The notes under the pieces were generated by a model. The model was not told the origin of the DNA, searched no databases, and saw only the letters and a program-made list of their open reading frames with translations. Shown in pieces: positions 24,280 to 33,209 of a stretch of 34,507 nt of DNA; within the stretch, counting starts at the first letter, position 1; the number at the start of each line of letters is the position of its first letter. A program made the translations under genes and the position numbers. Origin of the DNA: an uncultured Spirochaetaceae bacterium (lineage in GTDB: Bacteria; Spirochaetota; Spirochaetia; Treponematales; Treponemataceae); assembly GCA_902803735.1 (NCBI GenBank), contig CADCRJ010000220.1:1-34507 (forward strand), in the 5' to 3' direction.

Positions 24280-25656
24280 TTACTGTGGGTAGAAGCGGTC
24301 AGAAGACAGAACGCGTACAAGATGTATATAGCAGTCATTATGCTTTGTAACAAAGCTGTTCAATGACATTTCTTTACCATCTTTGAACACTACGCACCTG
24401 AATTTTTGATTATCATCAAAATAAGGGAATATAACAGCAGCTTCATCAAAAGTGTATATTTCTGGCGTTTTTCCTGCTTCTGGCGGAATTCGCTTCCTAA
24501 TAGCAGCAAGATAGAAATAAGTCGGCTCTGTTACGCCAAGAACGTACATCACAGGTCTAAGCCATTTTGCGTCGTAACCAGTATCTTTTACATACCCAGC
24601 AAGGCTCTTAATACCATTCTCGGTAATCTCAGCAGAGAAAGGCTCGATTTTTACATCAACGCCCGATTCCTCATACAAATATTTTTTTCTAGTTTGAACA
24701 GAAAGACGAGCCGCAGCAAGGTTCCGTGTCCAATCCAAAGAGAATGACAACTTATCCTTTTCAAATCTTATGCCTGCGAGTCCCAACGGATTAACAGAAA
24801 CTGTATTACGATAAAGAGGATTGATATATGTTCCGCTTCCTGCAATAGGCTCTACAAGACCGTCAACGACCCATTTTACAAAACCCAGCGACGAGAGAGA
24901 AAGCTTTCCGCCGTCCTTCTCTTCTTTAGAAACAGGTCTTGGCTGACCGTCCGAAACACGAACAGGATTCTGGTCTTCATCATAAGCCGAGTCCATCTGC
25001 CAAGAAATGCGAGAAAGGTTTTTACGAATAAGACCAATCATGTGCTTTTTCTGTAAGTACTGACCAATGTCAATTCCAGCATACTGCCACGGCAAGGCAT
25101 TTTCTGTAAATGTAAGTATTTCACCAAAAGATGCCGTGTACAAACGGTCAAAGTTAATTCCAACAGGAACCGAACGAGCCGCATAACAATCACCTATTAC
25201 ATAATCAGCCAATGTTCTGTTTCCATGCGGAGAAAACTGTACGTAAACATCGCAGTCTTTTGCAAAATAATATCGTATACGTATTGGCTTGCCTGTCTTA
25301 GAGTCCCTAAAAAGAATACAAGAGCCACAAGCATCCGCAAGATACTCAGATACAGCCTCTTTCCGAGTCTCGGTATCTGTTCGGAATTCATACGTCAAAG
25401 TTGTTTCTGGTGCAATAATGACAGAAAAAACAGAATCTGTCTCCTCAAGGCGAATCTGAAATTTCTGCCCGATTGAGTTGACTTTTACTTCAGGCTTAAA
25501 TTCCCTTATTATTGAAAGAGACGGATAAAACCACCGTTCAGCACATTCTTTTCGGATTTCAGATGAATCAGGTACTCCAAGACGGTTATAATCGGCAAAT
25601 ACTGGTACTGCAATAAAAATCAAAAGGCTTATAAAAAAAATCCTAAAAGATTTCAT
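24280..25656 (-). CDS. Exported protein of unknown function
   Basis: I do not recognise this 458-residue protein. ATG 25656 (MKSFRIFFISLLIFIAVPVFA) is preferred over a TTG five codons upstream because GGGAG lies 7 nt before it and it opens directly into a signal peptide, cleaved near residue 21 after VFA. There is no lipobox and no internal membrane segment, so it is likely periplasmic or outer-membrane associated. Most of it reads as a mixed beta-rich fold with three to five scattered Cys; a charged linker near residue 240 (PRPVSKEEKDGGK) seems to separate two domains. It is flanked by terminators, so it is monocistronic. It may be a treponemal lineage-specific protein. Confidence 0.75.
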   Translation of the reverse strand: MKSFRIFFISLLIFIAVPVFADYNRLGVPDSSEIRKECAERWFYPSLSIIREFKPEVKVNSIGQKFQIRLEETDSVFSVIIAPETTLTYEFRTDTETRKEAVSEYLADACGSCILFRDSKTGKPIRIRYYFAKDCDVYVQFSPHGNRTLADYVIGDCYAARSVPVGINFDRLYTASFGEILTFTENALPWQYAGIDIGQYLQKKHMIGLIRKNLSRISWQMDSAYDEDQNPVRVSDGQPRPVSKEEKDGGKLSLSSLGFVKWVVDGLVEPIAGSGTYINPLYRNTVSVNPLGLAGIRFEKDKLSFSLDWTRNLAAARLSVQTRKKYLYEESGVDVKIEPFSAEITENGIKSLAGYVKDTGYDAKWLRPVMYVLGVTEPTYFYLAAIRKRIPPEAGKTPEIYTFDEAAVIFPYFDDNQKFRCVVFKDGKEMSLNSFVTKHNDCYIHLVRVLSSDRFYPQ

Positions 25657-25737
25657 CCTAATCTCCCACAAAAAACAAATTCTTTTTTATTATCGGCATT
25701 AATTTTTGCCATTATATAAAAAAATACCATAAATAAT

Positions 25738-25764
25738 GAACCCCGACAGTATGTGCCGGGGTTC
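25738..25764 (-). terminator. Terminator of the activase gene
   Basis: GAACCCCGACA (25738-25748) pairs with TGCCGGGGTTC (25754-25764), with one mismatch. On the minus strand it lies about 33 nt past the activase stop and is followed by AT-rich sequence with a T-run some 12 nt on. Confidence 0.7.
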
Positions 25765-25797
25765 GATCTCATAAGATATTCAGTCTAGTCATTGAAC

Positions 25798-28700
25798 CTA
25801 TGCCGTTGTTGCAGGAACTGCATTAGGGGCATCGATCGGGTCATCATCAATAAGCTGTGCACCCGAAGCATACTGGATTACAGGTTCAACCTCGCCATTC
25901 GGAGTCCAGATTTTGCCGTTTGGAAGCTCGTCTGGATTATTGCCGATTGGAGCATTGCTCAAAAGCAGCTTCAATCGGTTAAGCTGGTTAACCTCACTTG
26001 CACCTGGGTCATAGTCAATCGCGCTAATATTTGCTTCAGGGAACCGTTTTCTAAGCTCCTTAATCATACCCTTACCAGTAATATGATTCGGCAAGCAGGC
26101 AAAAGGCTGTACACAAGCAATGCTCGGTGCTCCAGAATGAATAAGCTCAACCATCTCAGCAGTCAAGAACCATCCCTCACCAGAAATGTTTCCAATCTGA
26201 ACAATATCGTCAACGCTCTTCATCATATCCCAAATAAGCGATGGCGGGTCAAAGCGGCGGCTCTTACGCAGGCATTTCTTCATGTAAACGCGGTAACGCT
26301 CAAGCAACCATACCGCTATACGGGCATTACGAGCAGTCTTCTTATTAAAAGCAAGCTCCTCATAACGGAATACACCAGTAGAGAACGTATAGAAGCAGAA
26401 GTCCATCAAGTCTGGCATAACGCACTCCGCGCCCTCTCGCTCAATTACGTTTACAATATCATTGTTCGCTGTCGGATGGAATTTGACAAGAATCTCGCCT
26501 ACTACACCGACACGAGGCTTTTTAACAGGAAGAATAGGCAGATTGTCAAAATCCCTGACAATTCCTTTGATAATCTTATGATAACCAAAAATATCTGCCT
26601 TTTTGAGGAACTGAATTGTTTTCTCGCTCCACTTCTCGTAAAGAGCATTTGCACTACCAGGCTCCTTTTCATAAGGTCTAACCCGATACAATACACGCAT
26701 CAGCAAATCGCCGATAAACACAGCCATCATAGCCCTGTTAATCAGAGGGAACGTATAAGTAAAGCCAGGGTTCTTCTCAAAGCCCTGTGCGCTCATAGAG
26801 ATAACAGGAATATGACCCCAGCCAGCATCGTTCAAAGCACGGCGAATAAATCCAATATAGTTTGTCGCACGGCAACCACCACCTGTCTGGGTTATGAGCA
26901 ATGCAACCTTGTTCAGGTCGTATTTGCCAGATTCAAGCGCAGCAATCATCTGACCTGCGACAATAATAGACGGATAGCAGGCATCATTGTTTACAAATTT
27001 AAGACCAGTATCAACAGCTTTAGGGTCTACCGCATCAAGCACTACGAAATTATATCCCGAATACTGGAATGCTTTCTGCAAGAGATTAAAGTGAATCGGG
27101 CTCATCTGAGGCGCAAGAATCGTATAATTGTGCTTCATTTCTTCCGTAAATACAACTCGCTGGTAAGCCGCGCTCTTTTTAGGAACACGCTTAGGATTAC
27201 GCTGGCGAGCTTTTACAGCAGCAATAAGAGAACGTATACGAATTCTTACAGCACCAAGGTTTGAACCTTCGTCAATCTTAATGAGCGTATACATCCTTGA
27301 CTTAGAACGCATAATCTCGTCTACTTGGTCAGCAGTAACGGCATCAAGACCACAACCAAATGAAGTAAGCTGAACAATCTCAAGGTTCGGCATACCAGCC
27401 ACAAAGTTCGCAGCCCTGTAAAGCCTGTTGTGGTAAGTCCACTGGTCAATAATACGCAAAGGTCGCTCAACGGCTCCAAGATGTGCGACGGAATCTTCCG
27501 TAAACACAGCAAGTCCAAGCCCATGAATCATCTCTGGAATACCGTGGTTAATCTCTGGATCAAGGTGATAAGGTCGTCCCGCAAGAACTATACCGTTACC
27601 GCCTGTAATAACAAGAAGCTCCAACGCTTCCTCGGCAGCCTGCTGAGTATCAAGCTTGAACTGCTCCTGCTCCTTCCAGCCTTCTTCAACAGCTGCAGTA
27701 ACCTGTTCCTGCGTAAGCTGCTCAAAATGCTTGTGAAGCTCCTCGTAAAGACGCTCACAAAGACGAGGCTTATCATAAATAGGAAGGCACGGATTCATAA
27801 ACAGCAAATCATCGTTTTCCCGAATTGCGTCAATATTATTGCGCAAAACCTCTGGATAAGATGTTACAACAGGACAGTTGTAATGATTTCCAGCTCCAGG
27901 GTCTTCTTGCTTCTCATACGGAATACACGGGTAGAATATGAATTTACAGCCCATTTTGAGCAGGGATTCAAAATGCCCGTGAGATATTTTTGCAGGATAA
28001 CAAACCGACTCAGAAGGAATAGTCTCCATTCCTCGCTCATACACAGCATGACTAGAACGAGGAGAAAGCTTAACTTGGAATCCCAGTTTTGTGAAAATAG
28101 TGAACCACAACGGATAGTTCTCATACATATTAAGAACTCGCGGGATTCCTACACTACCCATCGGGGCTTCCTCTGGTCTGAGCGGAACATAATGCTGGAA
28201 AAGCCTTTTGTATTTCCACTCGAACAAATTAGGCAATTTTATGCCAGCATCCTCTACGCCAGTATTTGCTTTGTTAGAGCCGTCCGATGTTTTGCTTGAC
28301 TTCAACGTATGACGCTCAAGACCTTTTTCACAGCGGTTTCCTGTAACAAACTGGCGTACTTCAGGCTCTTTTCCGTCCGAGCCAGAAGTTGTGAACGTAT
28401 TTATCGTAAGCAAACAGTTGTTCTGACAACCACCGCATCGAGTAAGTTCGAGAGAAACTTTGAATGTCTCAAGCTGTTCGAGGGTCGCAATATTTGACAC
28501 GATTTTTGGCGGAATCCAGTTTTTCTCCTGTCCAGGCTTTGGAGCGGTCAAGTCACACCACTGGTCATAAGCAATGAGCGCAGAACCGTAAGCACCCATA
28601 AGTCCCGCAACGTCAGGTCTGAAGACTTCTACGCCAGCAATCTTCTCAAAAGCCCTTAGAACAGCATCATTATAGAACGTACCGCCCTGTACTACGACTT

Positions 28701-30381
28701 TTGTGCCGATTTCACTTGCACGGCGCAATTTTATAACTTTGAAAAGAGCATTCTTGATTACAGAATAAGAAAGACCTGCAGAAATATCATTTATAGTCGC
28801 ACCTTCTTTCTGCGCCTGCTTTACACGGCTGTTCATAAAGACCGTACAGCGAGAACCCAAATCAACAGGTTTTGTCGCAAGAAGTGCCCTTTTTGAGAAT
28901 TCCTGAATATCAAGGTTCATGGAATTTGCAAAATTTGCAAGGAATGAACCACAACCAGCAGAACAAGCTTCGTTCAACTGAATCGAAGTAATCGCTCCGT
29001 CCTTCATGCGCAGACACTTCATGTCCTGTCCGCCAATATCAAGCAGGAACTCTACGCCAGGAACAAAGAACTCGGCTGCCCTGTAATGAGTAATTGTCTC
29101 AACCTCTCCAGCATCAACGCCGAGAGCAGCCTGAAACAAAGCCTCGCCGTATCCTGTAGAGACAGCGCGAGCAATGTATACGTCCTCTGGAAGAATCTTG
29201 TAAAGATTTTTGAGCACGCGAACAGCAAGCTCCACAGGGTTTCCTGCATTGACATCGTAGAAATCCCATAGAATCTCACCATTTTTATTTATAAGAACAG
29301 CTTTTGTAGTCGTTGAACCAGCATCTAGACCAAGGAATACAGGTCCTTTAGTAGCGTTCAAATCGCCACGCTTTGCTTTGTCCTGACTATGCCTGTCTCG
29401 GAATTTCTGCAAATCAGCCTCATCAACGAACAGCGGCTCCAATCGCTGCACCTCAGAAAGCTCTGCTCCGTCAAGATTCTTCAGACTGTCCCTAAAAGAA
29501 GCGATTGTCGGGAACGCTTTAGGCTTCTCATTTCCAATAGGCTTGTAAACCTTCTCTGCTGAATATGCAGAACCAGCTGCCACAAAAAGCTGGGAATCAT
29601 CAGGAACAATTGTTTCCTCAGGAGTAAGCTTAAGAGTATCAACAAAGCGTGTGCGAAGCTGGTCAAGGAAGTGCAACGGACCGCCCAAGAACGCGACGTT
29701 ACCGCGAATTGGCTTTCCACAAGCAAGCCCCGAAATTGTCTGGTTAACAACAGCTTGAAAAATAGAAGCCGCTATGTCTTCTCGGCGAGCACCCTCATTT
29801 ATAAGCGGCTGAACGTCTGTCTTTGCGAATACACCACAACGAGCCGCAATCGGATAAATAGTGGTAGCACCAGCAGCAAGCTTGTTCAAACCAGGGGCAT
29901 CAGTCTCAAGCAAAGCCGCCATCTGGTCTATGAATGCACCCGTACCGCCCGCACAAGTTCCATTCATACGCTGCTCGACACCGCCAGTAAAATATGTGAT
30001 TTTGGCATCCTCGCCACCAAGCTCAATCACTACGTCAGTCTGCGGTATTATCTTGCGAACAGCCGTAGTAGCCGCAACGACTTCCTGAATGAACGGTATA
30101 TTAAGCCACTGAGAAACCGCCAGACCACCAGAACCAGTAACCTTTACACTAACAGGCTGATTTGCACCGAGAGCGACTTTTTTCTCAACCCCATCAAGGG
30201 CTTTTGAAACAACCGCAATAATTGTATTACGAATATCAGCACGATGCCTTTGATAATCCCCATAAAGCATTTTGCCGTTTTCATCAAGACAAACAACTTT
30301 TACAGTCGTAGAGCCAACATCAATACCAATACGAACAGGAGTTGCATAAGGCGTAAATTTAAATTCCGTATTAATTTCCAT
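25798..30381 (-). CDS. Giant 2-hydroxyacyl-CoA dehydratase activase-related fusion protein
   Basis: The fusion has about 1527 residues. Two BadF/BcrA/HgdC-type ATPase domains come first: GIDVGSTTVK (~20-29) and GLDAGSTTTK (~352-361) are the phosphate-binding loops. Each domain keeps the Cys pair that in HgdC binds a [4Fe-4S] cluster: TCAGGTGAF with RCGVFAK (C144, C183) and ACSAGCGSF with RCTVFMN (C474, C513). A CGGCQNNC cluster (~650-657) plus RCEKG (~685) follows, then a DUF2229-like region and a C-terminal HgdB-like half. Activases use ATP to drive electrons into dehydratases. ATG 30381 is chosen over TTG 30384; no Shine-Dalgarno is clear. The substrate and partner are unknown and no dehydratase is adjacent. 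Confidence 0.9.
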   Translation of the reverse strand: MEINTEFKFTPYATPVRIGIDVGSTTVKVVCLDENGKMLYGDYQRHRADIRNTIIAVVSKALDGVEKKVALGANQPVSVKVTGSGGLAVSQWLNIPFIQEVVAATTAVRKIIPQTDVVIELGGEDAKITYFTGGVEQRMNGTCAGGTGAFIDQMAALLETDAPGLNKLAAGATTIYPIAARCGVFAKTDVQPLINEGARREDIAASIFQAVVNQTISGLACGKPIRGNVAFLGGPLHFLDQLRTRFVDTLKLTPEETIVPDDSQLFVAAGSAYSAEKVYKPIGNEKPKAFPTIASFRDSLKNLDGAELSEVQRLEPLFVDEADLQKFRDRHSQDKAKRGDLNATKGPVFLGLDAGSTTTKAVLINKNGEILWDFYDVNAGNPVELAVRVLKNLYKILPEDVYIARAVSTGYGEALFQAALGVDAGEVETITHYRAAEFFVPGVEFLLDIGGQDMKCLRMKDGAITSIQLNEACSAGCGSFLANFANSMNLDIQEFSKRALLATKPVDLGSRCTVFMNSRVKQAQKEGATINDISAGLSYSVIKNALFKVIKLRRASEIGTKVVVQGGTFYNDAVLRAFEKIAGVEVFRPDVAGLMGAYGSALIAYDQWCDLTAPKPGQEKNWIPPKIVSNIATLEQLETFKVSLELTRCGGCQNNCLLTINTFTTSGSDGKEPEVRQFVTGNRCEKGLERHTLKSSKTSDGSNKANTGVEDAGIKLPNLFEWKYKRLFQHYVPLRPEEAPMGSVGIPRVLNMYENYPLWFTIFTKLGFQVKLSPRSSHAVYERGMETIPSESVCYPAKISHGHFESLLKMGCKFIFYPCIPYEKQEDPGAGNHYNCPVVTSYPEVLRNNIDAIRENDDLLFMNPCLPIYDKPRLCERLYEELHKHFEQLTQEQVTAAVEEGWKEQEQFKLDTQQAAEEALELLVITGGNGIVLAGRPYHLDPEINHGIPEMIHGLGLAVFTEDSVAHLGAVERPLRIIDQWTYHNRLYRAANFVAGMPNLEIVQLTSFGCGLDAVTADQVDEIMRSKSRMYTLIKIDEGSNLGAVRIRIRSLIAAVKARQRNPKRVPKKSAAYQRVVFTEEMKHNYTILAPQMSPIHFNLLQKAFQYSGYNFVVLDAVDPKAVDTGLKFVNNDACYPSIIVAGQMIAALESGKYDLNKVALLITQTGGGCRATNYIGFIRRALNDAGWGHIPVISMSAQGFEKNPGFTYTFPLINRAMMAVFIGDLLMRVLYRVRPYEKEPGSANALYEKWSEKTIQFLKKADIFGYHKIIKGIVRDFDNLPILPVKKPRVGVVGEILVKFHPTANNDIVNVIEREGAECVMPDLMDFCFYTFSTGVFRYEELAFNKKTARNARIAVWLLERYRVYMKKCLRKSRRFDPPSLIWDMMKSVDDIVQIGNISGEGWFLTAEMVELIHSGAPSIACVQPFACLPNHITGKGMIKELRKRFPEANISAIDYDPGASEVNQLNRLKLLLSNAPIGNNPDELPNGKIWTPNGEVEPVIQYASGAQLIDDDPIDAPNAVPATTA

Positions 30382-30384
30382 CAA

Positions 30385-30645
30385 AATTATCTAAATGGCG
30401 ACTTCCCAAAAAAAGGGTACACGCTCAAAAATCACCATGAAAAAAAGAAAAACGTTCCGAGCGTATAAAGGAACAAACAAAAAAATGTAAAATAGATTCC
30501 TTTCATATTACCCTCTATAGCATTTTTTTTCAATATTAGGACGAATAGATATATGACCTCAGCGAATGAACAGTTAAAATCAGCATGGTATTTTAAAACG
30601 ACGGGAGGGGCTTAGCGGCTGAAAATCAACCAAGCCCTGCCATCA
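30385..30645. other. Intergenic region between activase and ABC transporter genes
   Basis: 261 bp without a supported gene. It holds a weak 6-bp inverted repeat ACGCTC/GAGCGT upstream of the activase and the hairpin listed at 30608-30637. A 20-codon ATG frame at 30553 was rejected. Confidence 0.4.
30608..30637 (-). terminator. Possible weak terminator of the amino acid ABC operon
   Basis: GGGCTT (30608-30613) pairs with AAGCCC (30632-30637), with a further short inner stem GGCTGA/TCAACC. It lies 8 nt past the stop of the ATPase gene on the minus strand, but the T-run after it is short and delayed. Confidence 0.4.
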
Positions 30646-31398
30646 TTAAATAGAGTAATCCTCGCTTCCAAGATAGCGAGAAAGGAATTTCTTTGTACGC
30701 TCTTCCTTTGGATGCCTAAGAAGCTCCTTTGCAGCCCCCTTCTCGGCAATTTCGCCTTTGTCCAAGAAAATCACTCGGTCTGCAACGTCACAGGCAAAAT
30801 CCATTTCATGCGTGACAATTATCATAGTCCTGTCTTCGTGCGAGATTTTTTTTATAACGGATAGAACCTCACCAACAAGCTCAGGGTCAAGAGCACTAGT
30901 AGGCTCGTCAAAAAGAATAACCTTTGGGTCAAGTGCAAGAGCACGCGCTATACCAACCCTCTGCTGCTGACCGCCAGAAAGCTGCGACGGGTACGAGTCA
31001 ATCTTCTCTGACATTCCGACCTGACTCAAAAGCTCCAGAGCTTTTTTGCGAGCATCCGCAGGTGCGAGAATCTTATTCACTACAAGACCTTCCATAACAT
31101 TTTCCAGCACTGTCTTGTTCTTAAAAAGATTGAAGCTCTGAAAAACCATAGTCGATTTTTGCCTTAGCGCGCTGATTTCTTTTTTGCTCACATGGGACAA
31201 ATCTATTTTTAGCTCGTCAAATGTAATCGTCCCGCTCTCAGCCTGCTCAAGATAGTTCAAGCACCTTATGAGCGTTGACTTTCCAGCCCCAGAAGAACCA
31301 ATAAGGGCAACAATCTCACCGTCATTTACTTCAAGCGATATGTCTTTTAGAACCTGAGTCTTACCGAATTTCTTTGCAAGATGTTCTATTTTTATCAT
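30646..31398 (-). CDS. Polar amino acid ABC transporter, ATP-binding subunit
   Basis: ATPase that powers uptake, 250 residues. Walker A GSSGAGKST, Q-loop FQSFNLF, signature LSGGQQQRV, Walker B VILFDEPTSALDP and the H-loop IIVTHEMDFA are all intact. It belongs to the GlnQ/HisP-like group. Its ATG directly follows the permease stop (TAA then ATG, no gap), with GGGAGG about 6 nt upstream, so the two are coupled. Third gene of the receptor-permease-ATPase operon. Confidence 0.95.
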   Translation of the reverse strand: MIKIEHLAKKFGKTQVLKDISLEVNDGEIVALIGSSGAGKSTLIRCLNYLEQAESGTITFDELKIDLSHVSKKEISALRQKSTMVFQSFNLFKNKTVLENVMEGLVVNKILAPADARKKALELLSQVGMSEKIDSYPSQLSGGQQQRVGIARALALDPKVILFDEPTSALDPELVGEVLSVIKKISHEDRTMIIVTHEMDFACDVADRVIFLDKGEIAEKGAAKELLRHPKEERTKKFLSRYLGSEDYSI

Positions 31399-32103
31399 TT
31401 AAGCCCTCCCTTTCTCGTATTTCTTTATTCTACGCTCAACAAAAGCCATCAATCTTTCAAGAACAAAGCAGATTACCCAATAAATGAGCGAGACAACAAT
31501 ATAAATCTCAAAAAAGCGGAATGAACGAGAAGCAACGATTTTTGCTCCCGCCATAAGGTCAACAATCGATATGCTGAACGCAAGGGAGGTATCTTTTACC
31601 AGCGACAAAAGCGAATTACCGAGAGGCGGCAGGGCAATCACAAAAGCCTGAGGCAAGACAACCCTACGCAAAGCCTGTAGAGTGGTCATGTGAATGCTGT
31701 AGCAAGCTTCAATCTGACCTTTGTCAACAGATTCAAGCGCGCTGCGGAATGTTTCCGACATATAGGCTGCAGAATTAAGAGAGAAAGCCGTAAAAGCATA
31801 TACCAGCTTAGGAATAGCGTTCGCATCGTACTCTCCACCTGCAGCCTCAACAATAGTTTTGACCGCAAGAGGAAGCCCATAATAAACAAGGTAAAGCTGA
31901 ACCAGCATAGGCGTACCACGGATAAAAGACACATAAATGGTTATAAGCCGCGATAAAAAGCGTACTTTGAAGAACCTGACCAAGGCAAGAACAATTCCAA
32001 GAGCACAACCAATCAGGCATGATACAAGCGCCATCAGCACAGTAATCGGAATGTATCTTATAATCTCAGGCACGGAACCAAGCATAAAATTCAGCTCAAA
32101 CAT
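31399..32103 (-). CDS. Polar amino acid ABC transporter, permease subunit
   Basis: Inner-membrane permease of the HisM/GlnP type, 234 residues, with about five membrane helices. The family's IYVSFIRGTPMLVQLYLVYYG segment is present, and the EAA loop that docks the ATPase reads EACYSIHMTTLQALRRVVLPQA. GGAGTG lies 5 nt before the ATG. It would act as a homodimer because only one permease gene is present. A 57-bp gap with a hairpin separates it from the receptor gene. Confidence 0.94.
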   Translation of the reverse strand: MFELNFMLGSVPEIIRYIPITVLMALVSCLIGCALGIVLALVRFFKVRFLSRLITIYVSFIRGTPMLVQLYLVYYGLPLAVKTIVEAAGGEYDANAIPKLVYAFTAFSLNSAAYMSETFRSALESVDKGQIEACYSIHMTTLQALRRVVLPQAFVIALPPLGNSLLSLVKDTSLAFSISIVDLMAGAKIVASRSFRFFEIYIVVSLIYWVICFVLERLMAFVERRIKKYEKGRA

Positions 32104-32134
32104 GAAAGCACTCCTACGGTAAATCCAACTTTTT

Positions 32135-32161
32135 ATGAATTTTTCAACGCAATCAATTCAT
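32135..32161 (-). other. Intercistronic hairpin between receptor and permease genes
   Basis: ATGAATT (32135-32141) and AATTCAT (32155-32161) form a 7-bp AT-rich stem starting at the receptor stop codon. Such hairpins can raise receptor over permease levels by stabilising the upstream mRNA or causing partial termination. Confidence 0.35.
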
Positions 32162-32976
32162 CAGTTCTTTTTTGGAGGAATGGAATAATCTTTTCCAAAC
32201 CATTTGAGCGAGATTTTTGACAATGTTCCGTCTGCTTTTATTTCAGCAAGAGCCTTCTCTATCAAAGCCCTGTATTCCTCGCCATTCTTGTTTTTTGCAT
32301 AAAGGAAGTAGACTGGTGCAGTTTCCTGCTCATCAAGAACAACCCAATCCAAAGGAAGCTTGTTCTCTTCTGCGAATTTATCAGCAACAATCGGGTCGTT
32401 CAAATTAGCATCCACACGACCGTCCGCAATGTCTTTAAATCCAACGGCAACGTTTCCGTCAGAATACTGAATCTTTATCGGATTTCCGTTCTTTTTATTG
32501 TATTCTTCAAGCCATGTCGTATTGTAACTTCCGACTCCAGCCAGAACAGTCTTGCCCCACAAGTCTTTTGTGTTCTTAATATCCGTGCGGCCTTTCTTAA
32601 AAACGATAACCGAAAATCCGTAAAAATAAGGCTGCTCAGAAAACAGATACTTTTTCTCGCGCTCTGCGTTCCATCCAATCTGGCTCGCAATTATATCAAA
32701 CTTGCCAGATTCAAGGGCAACGAAGATTCCATCCCAGGCAGTCGGCTCAAACTTGAACTTAATTCCAGGGATACGCTCGTCAATTGCTTTGATTACGTCA
32801 ATGTCATAGCCGTCAGCTTCACCCTTGCTGTTCACAAAATTGTACGGAGGATAAGCACCTTCAGTTCCTACAATTACAACCTTCTCCTTTGGGGTCTTTG
32901 CTTTTTTTGGTGCAGCCCAAATAGCTGACGAACTTAAAACTGCTGTTGCAAGAATCAAAATAGATATTTTTTTCAT
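32161..32976 (-). CDS. Polar amino acid ABC transporter, substrate-binding protein
   Basis: Periplasmic receptor of SBP family 3, 271 residues. A signal peptide of about 21 residues ends in IWA, with no lipobox, followed by a Lys/Pro-rich linker. Hallmarks: VGTEGAYPPYNFVNSKGEADGYDIDVI, FEPTAWDGIFVALESGKFDII (ligand-binding strand) and VLAGVGSYNTTWLEE. AAGGAG lies 7 nt before the ATG. The gene has the best promoter in the region and starts the operon; the divergent neighbour is prfA. The amino acid bound is not predictable from these motifs alone. Confidence 0.95.
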   Translation of the reverse strand: MKKISILILATAVLSSSAIWAAPKKAKTPKEKVVIVGTEGAYPPYNFVNSKGEADGYDIDVIKAIDERIPGIKFKFEPTAWDGIFVALESGKFDIIASQIGWNAEREKKYLFSEQPYFYGFSVIVFKKGRTDIKNTKDLWGKTVLAGVGSYNTTWLEEYNKKNGNPIKIQYSDGNVAVGFKDIADGRVDANLNDPIVADKFAEENKLPLDWVVLDEQETAPVYFLYAKNKNGEEYRALIEKALAEIKADGTLSKISLKWFGKDYSIPPKKN

Positions 32977-33007
32977 AACGGACTCCTTAAAAACTTCGAG
33001 TTAGCGG

Positions 33008-33024
33008 TCGTGCAAGATGCACGA
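33008..33024. promoter_or_regulatory. Palindrome in the ABC operon leader, candidate operator
   Basis: TCGTGCA (33008-33014) and TGCACGA (33018-33024) are perfect 7-bp arms around AGA. It lies 32 bp before the receptor ATG, downstream of the promoter, so it may be an operator or a leader hairpin controlling uptake. Confidence 0.5.
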
Positions 33025-33082
33025 AATTACAGTTTTGACAACGCCAAAATTTGCAAATACCTAGTAAATTAGTATGTAAAGA

Positions 33083-33111
33083 ATAATAATTACATTTTCC
33101 TACTTAGTCAA
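33083..33111 (-). promoter_or_regulatory. Promoter of the amino acid ABC operon
   Basis: On the minus strand TTGACT (33111-33106) and TATTAT (33088-33083) have the ideal 17-bp spacing, about 107 bp upstream of the receptor ATG. Confidence 0.6.
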
Positions 33112-33195
33112 TAGGTTTTATAATTATTTATCTAATTTTGGGTTTTCCCTAAAATCTAATAGCGTGCCCATATTTTCAATTTTTTTTAAATTTGC

Positions 33196-33201
33196 TAGAA
33201 T
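33196..33201 (+). promoter_or_regulatory. Extended -10 box directly ahead of prfA
   Basis: TGCTAGAAT (33193-33201) is an extended -10 element whose predicted start, near 33208, lies only about 2 nt before the ATG at 33210. This implies a nearly leaderless mRNA. Confidence 0.4.
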
Positions 33202-33209
33202 AAGAGACT

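Noticed and set aside
25754-25770. GGGGTTCGATCTC resembling a tRNA T-arm
   Set aside because: It is one arm of the activase terminator; no acceptor, D or anticodon arms surround it.
25792-28299. Long plus-strand open frames (490 and 289 codons) opposite the activase gene
   Set aside because: They lie wholly antisense to a gene with clear domain matches, have Arg/Asn-rich low-quality translations and no family resemblance.
30553-30615. 20-codon ORF with AGGA upstream
   Set aside because: It overlaps the probable terminator hairpin of the opposite gene and has no other support.
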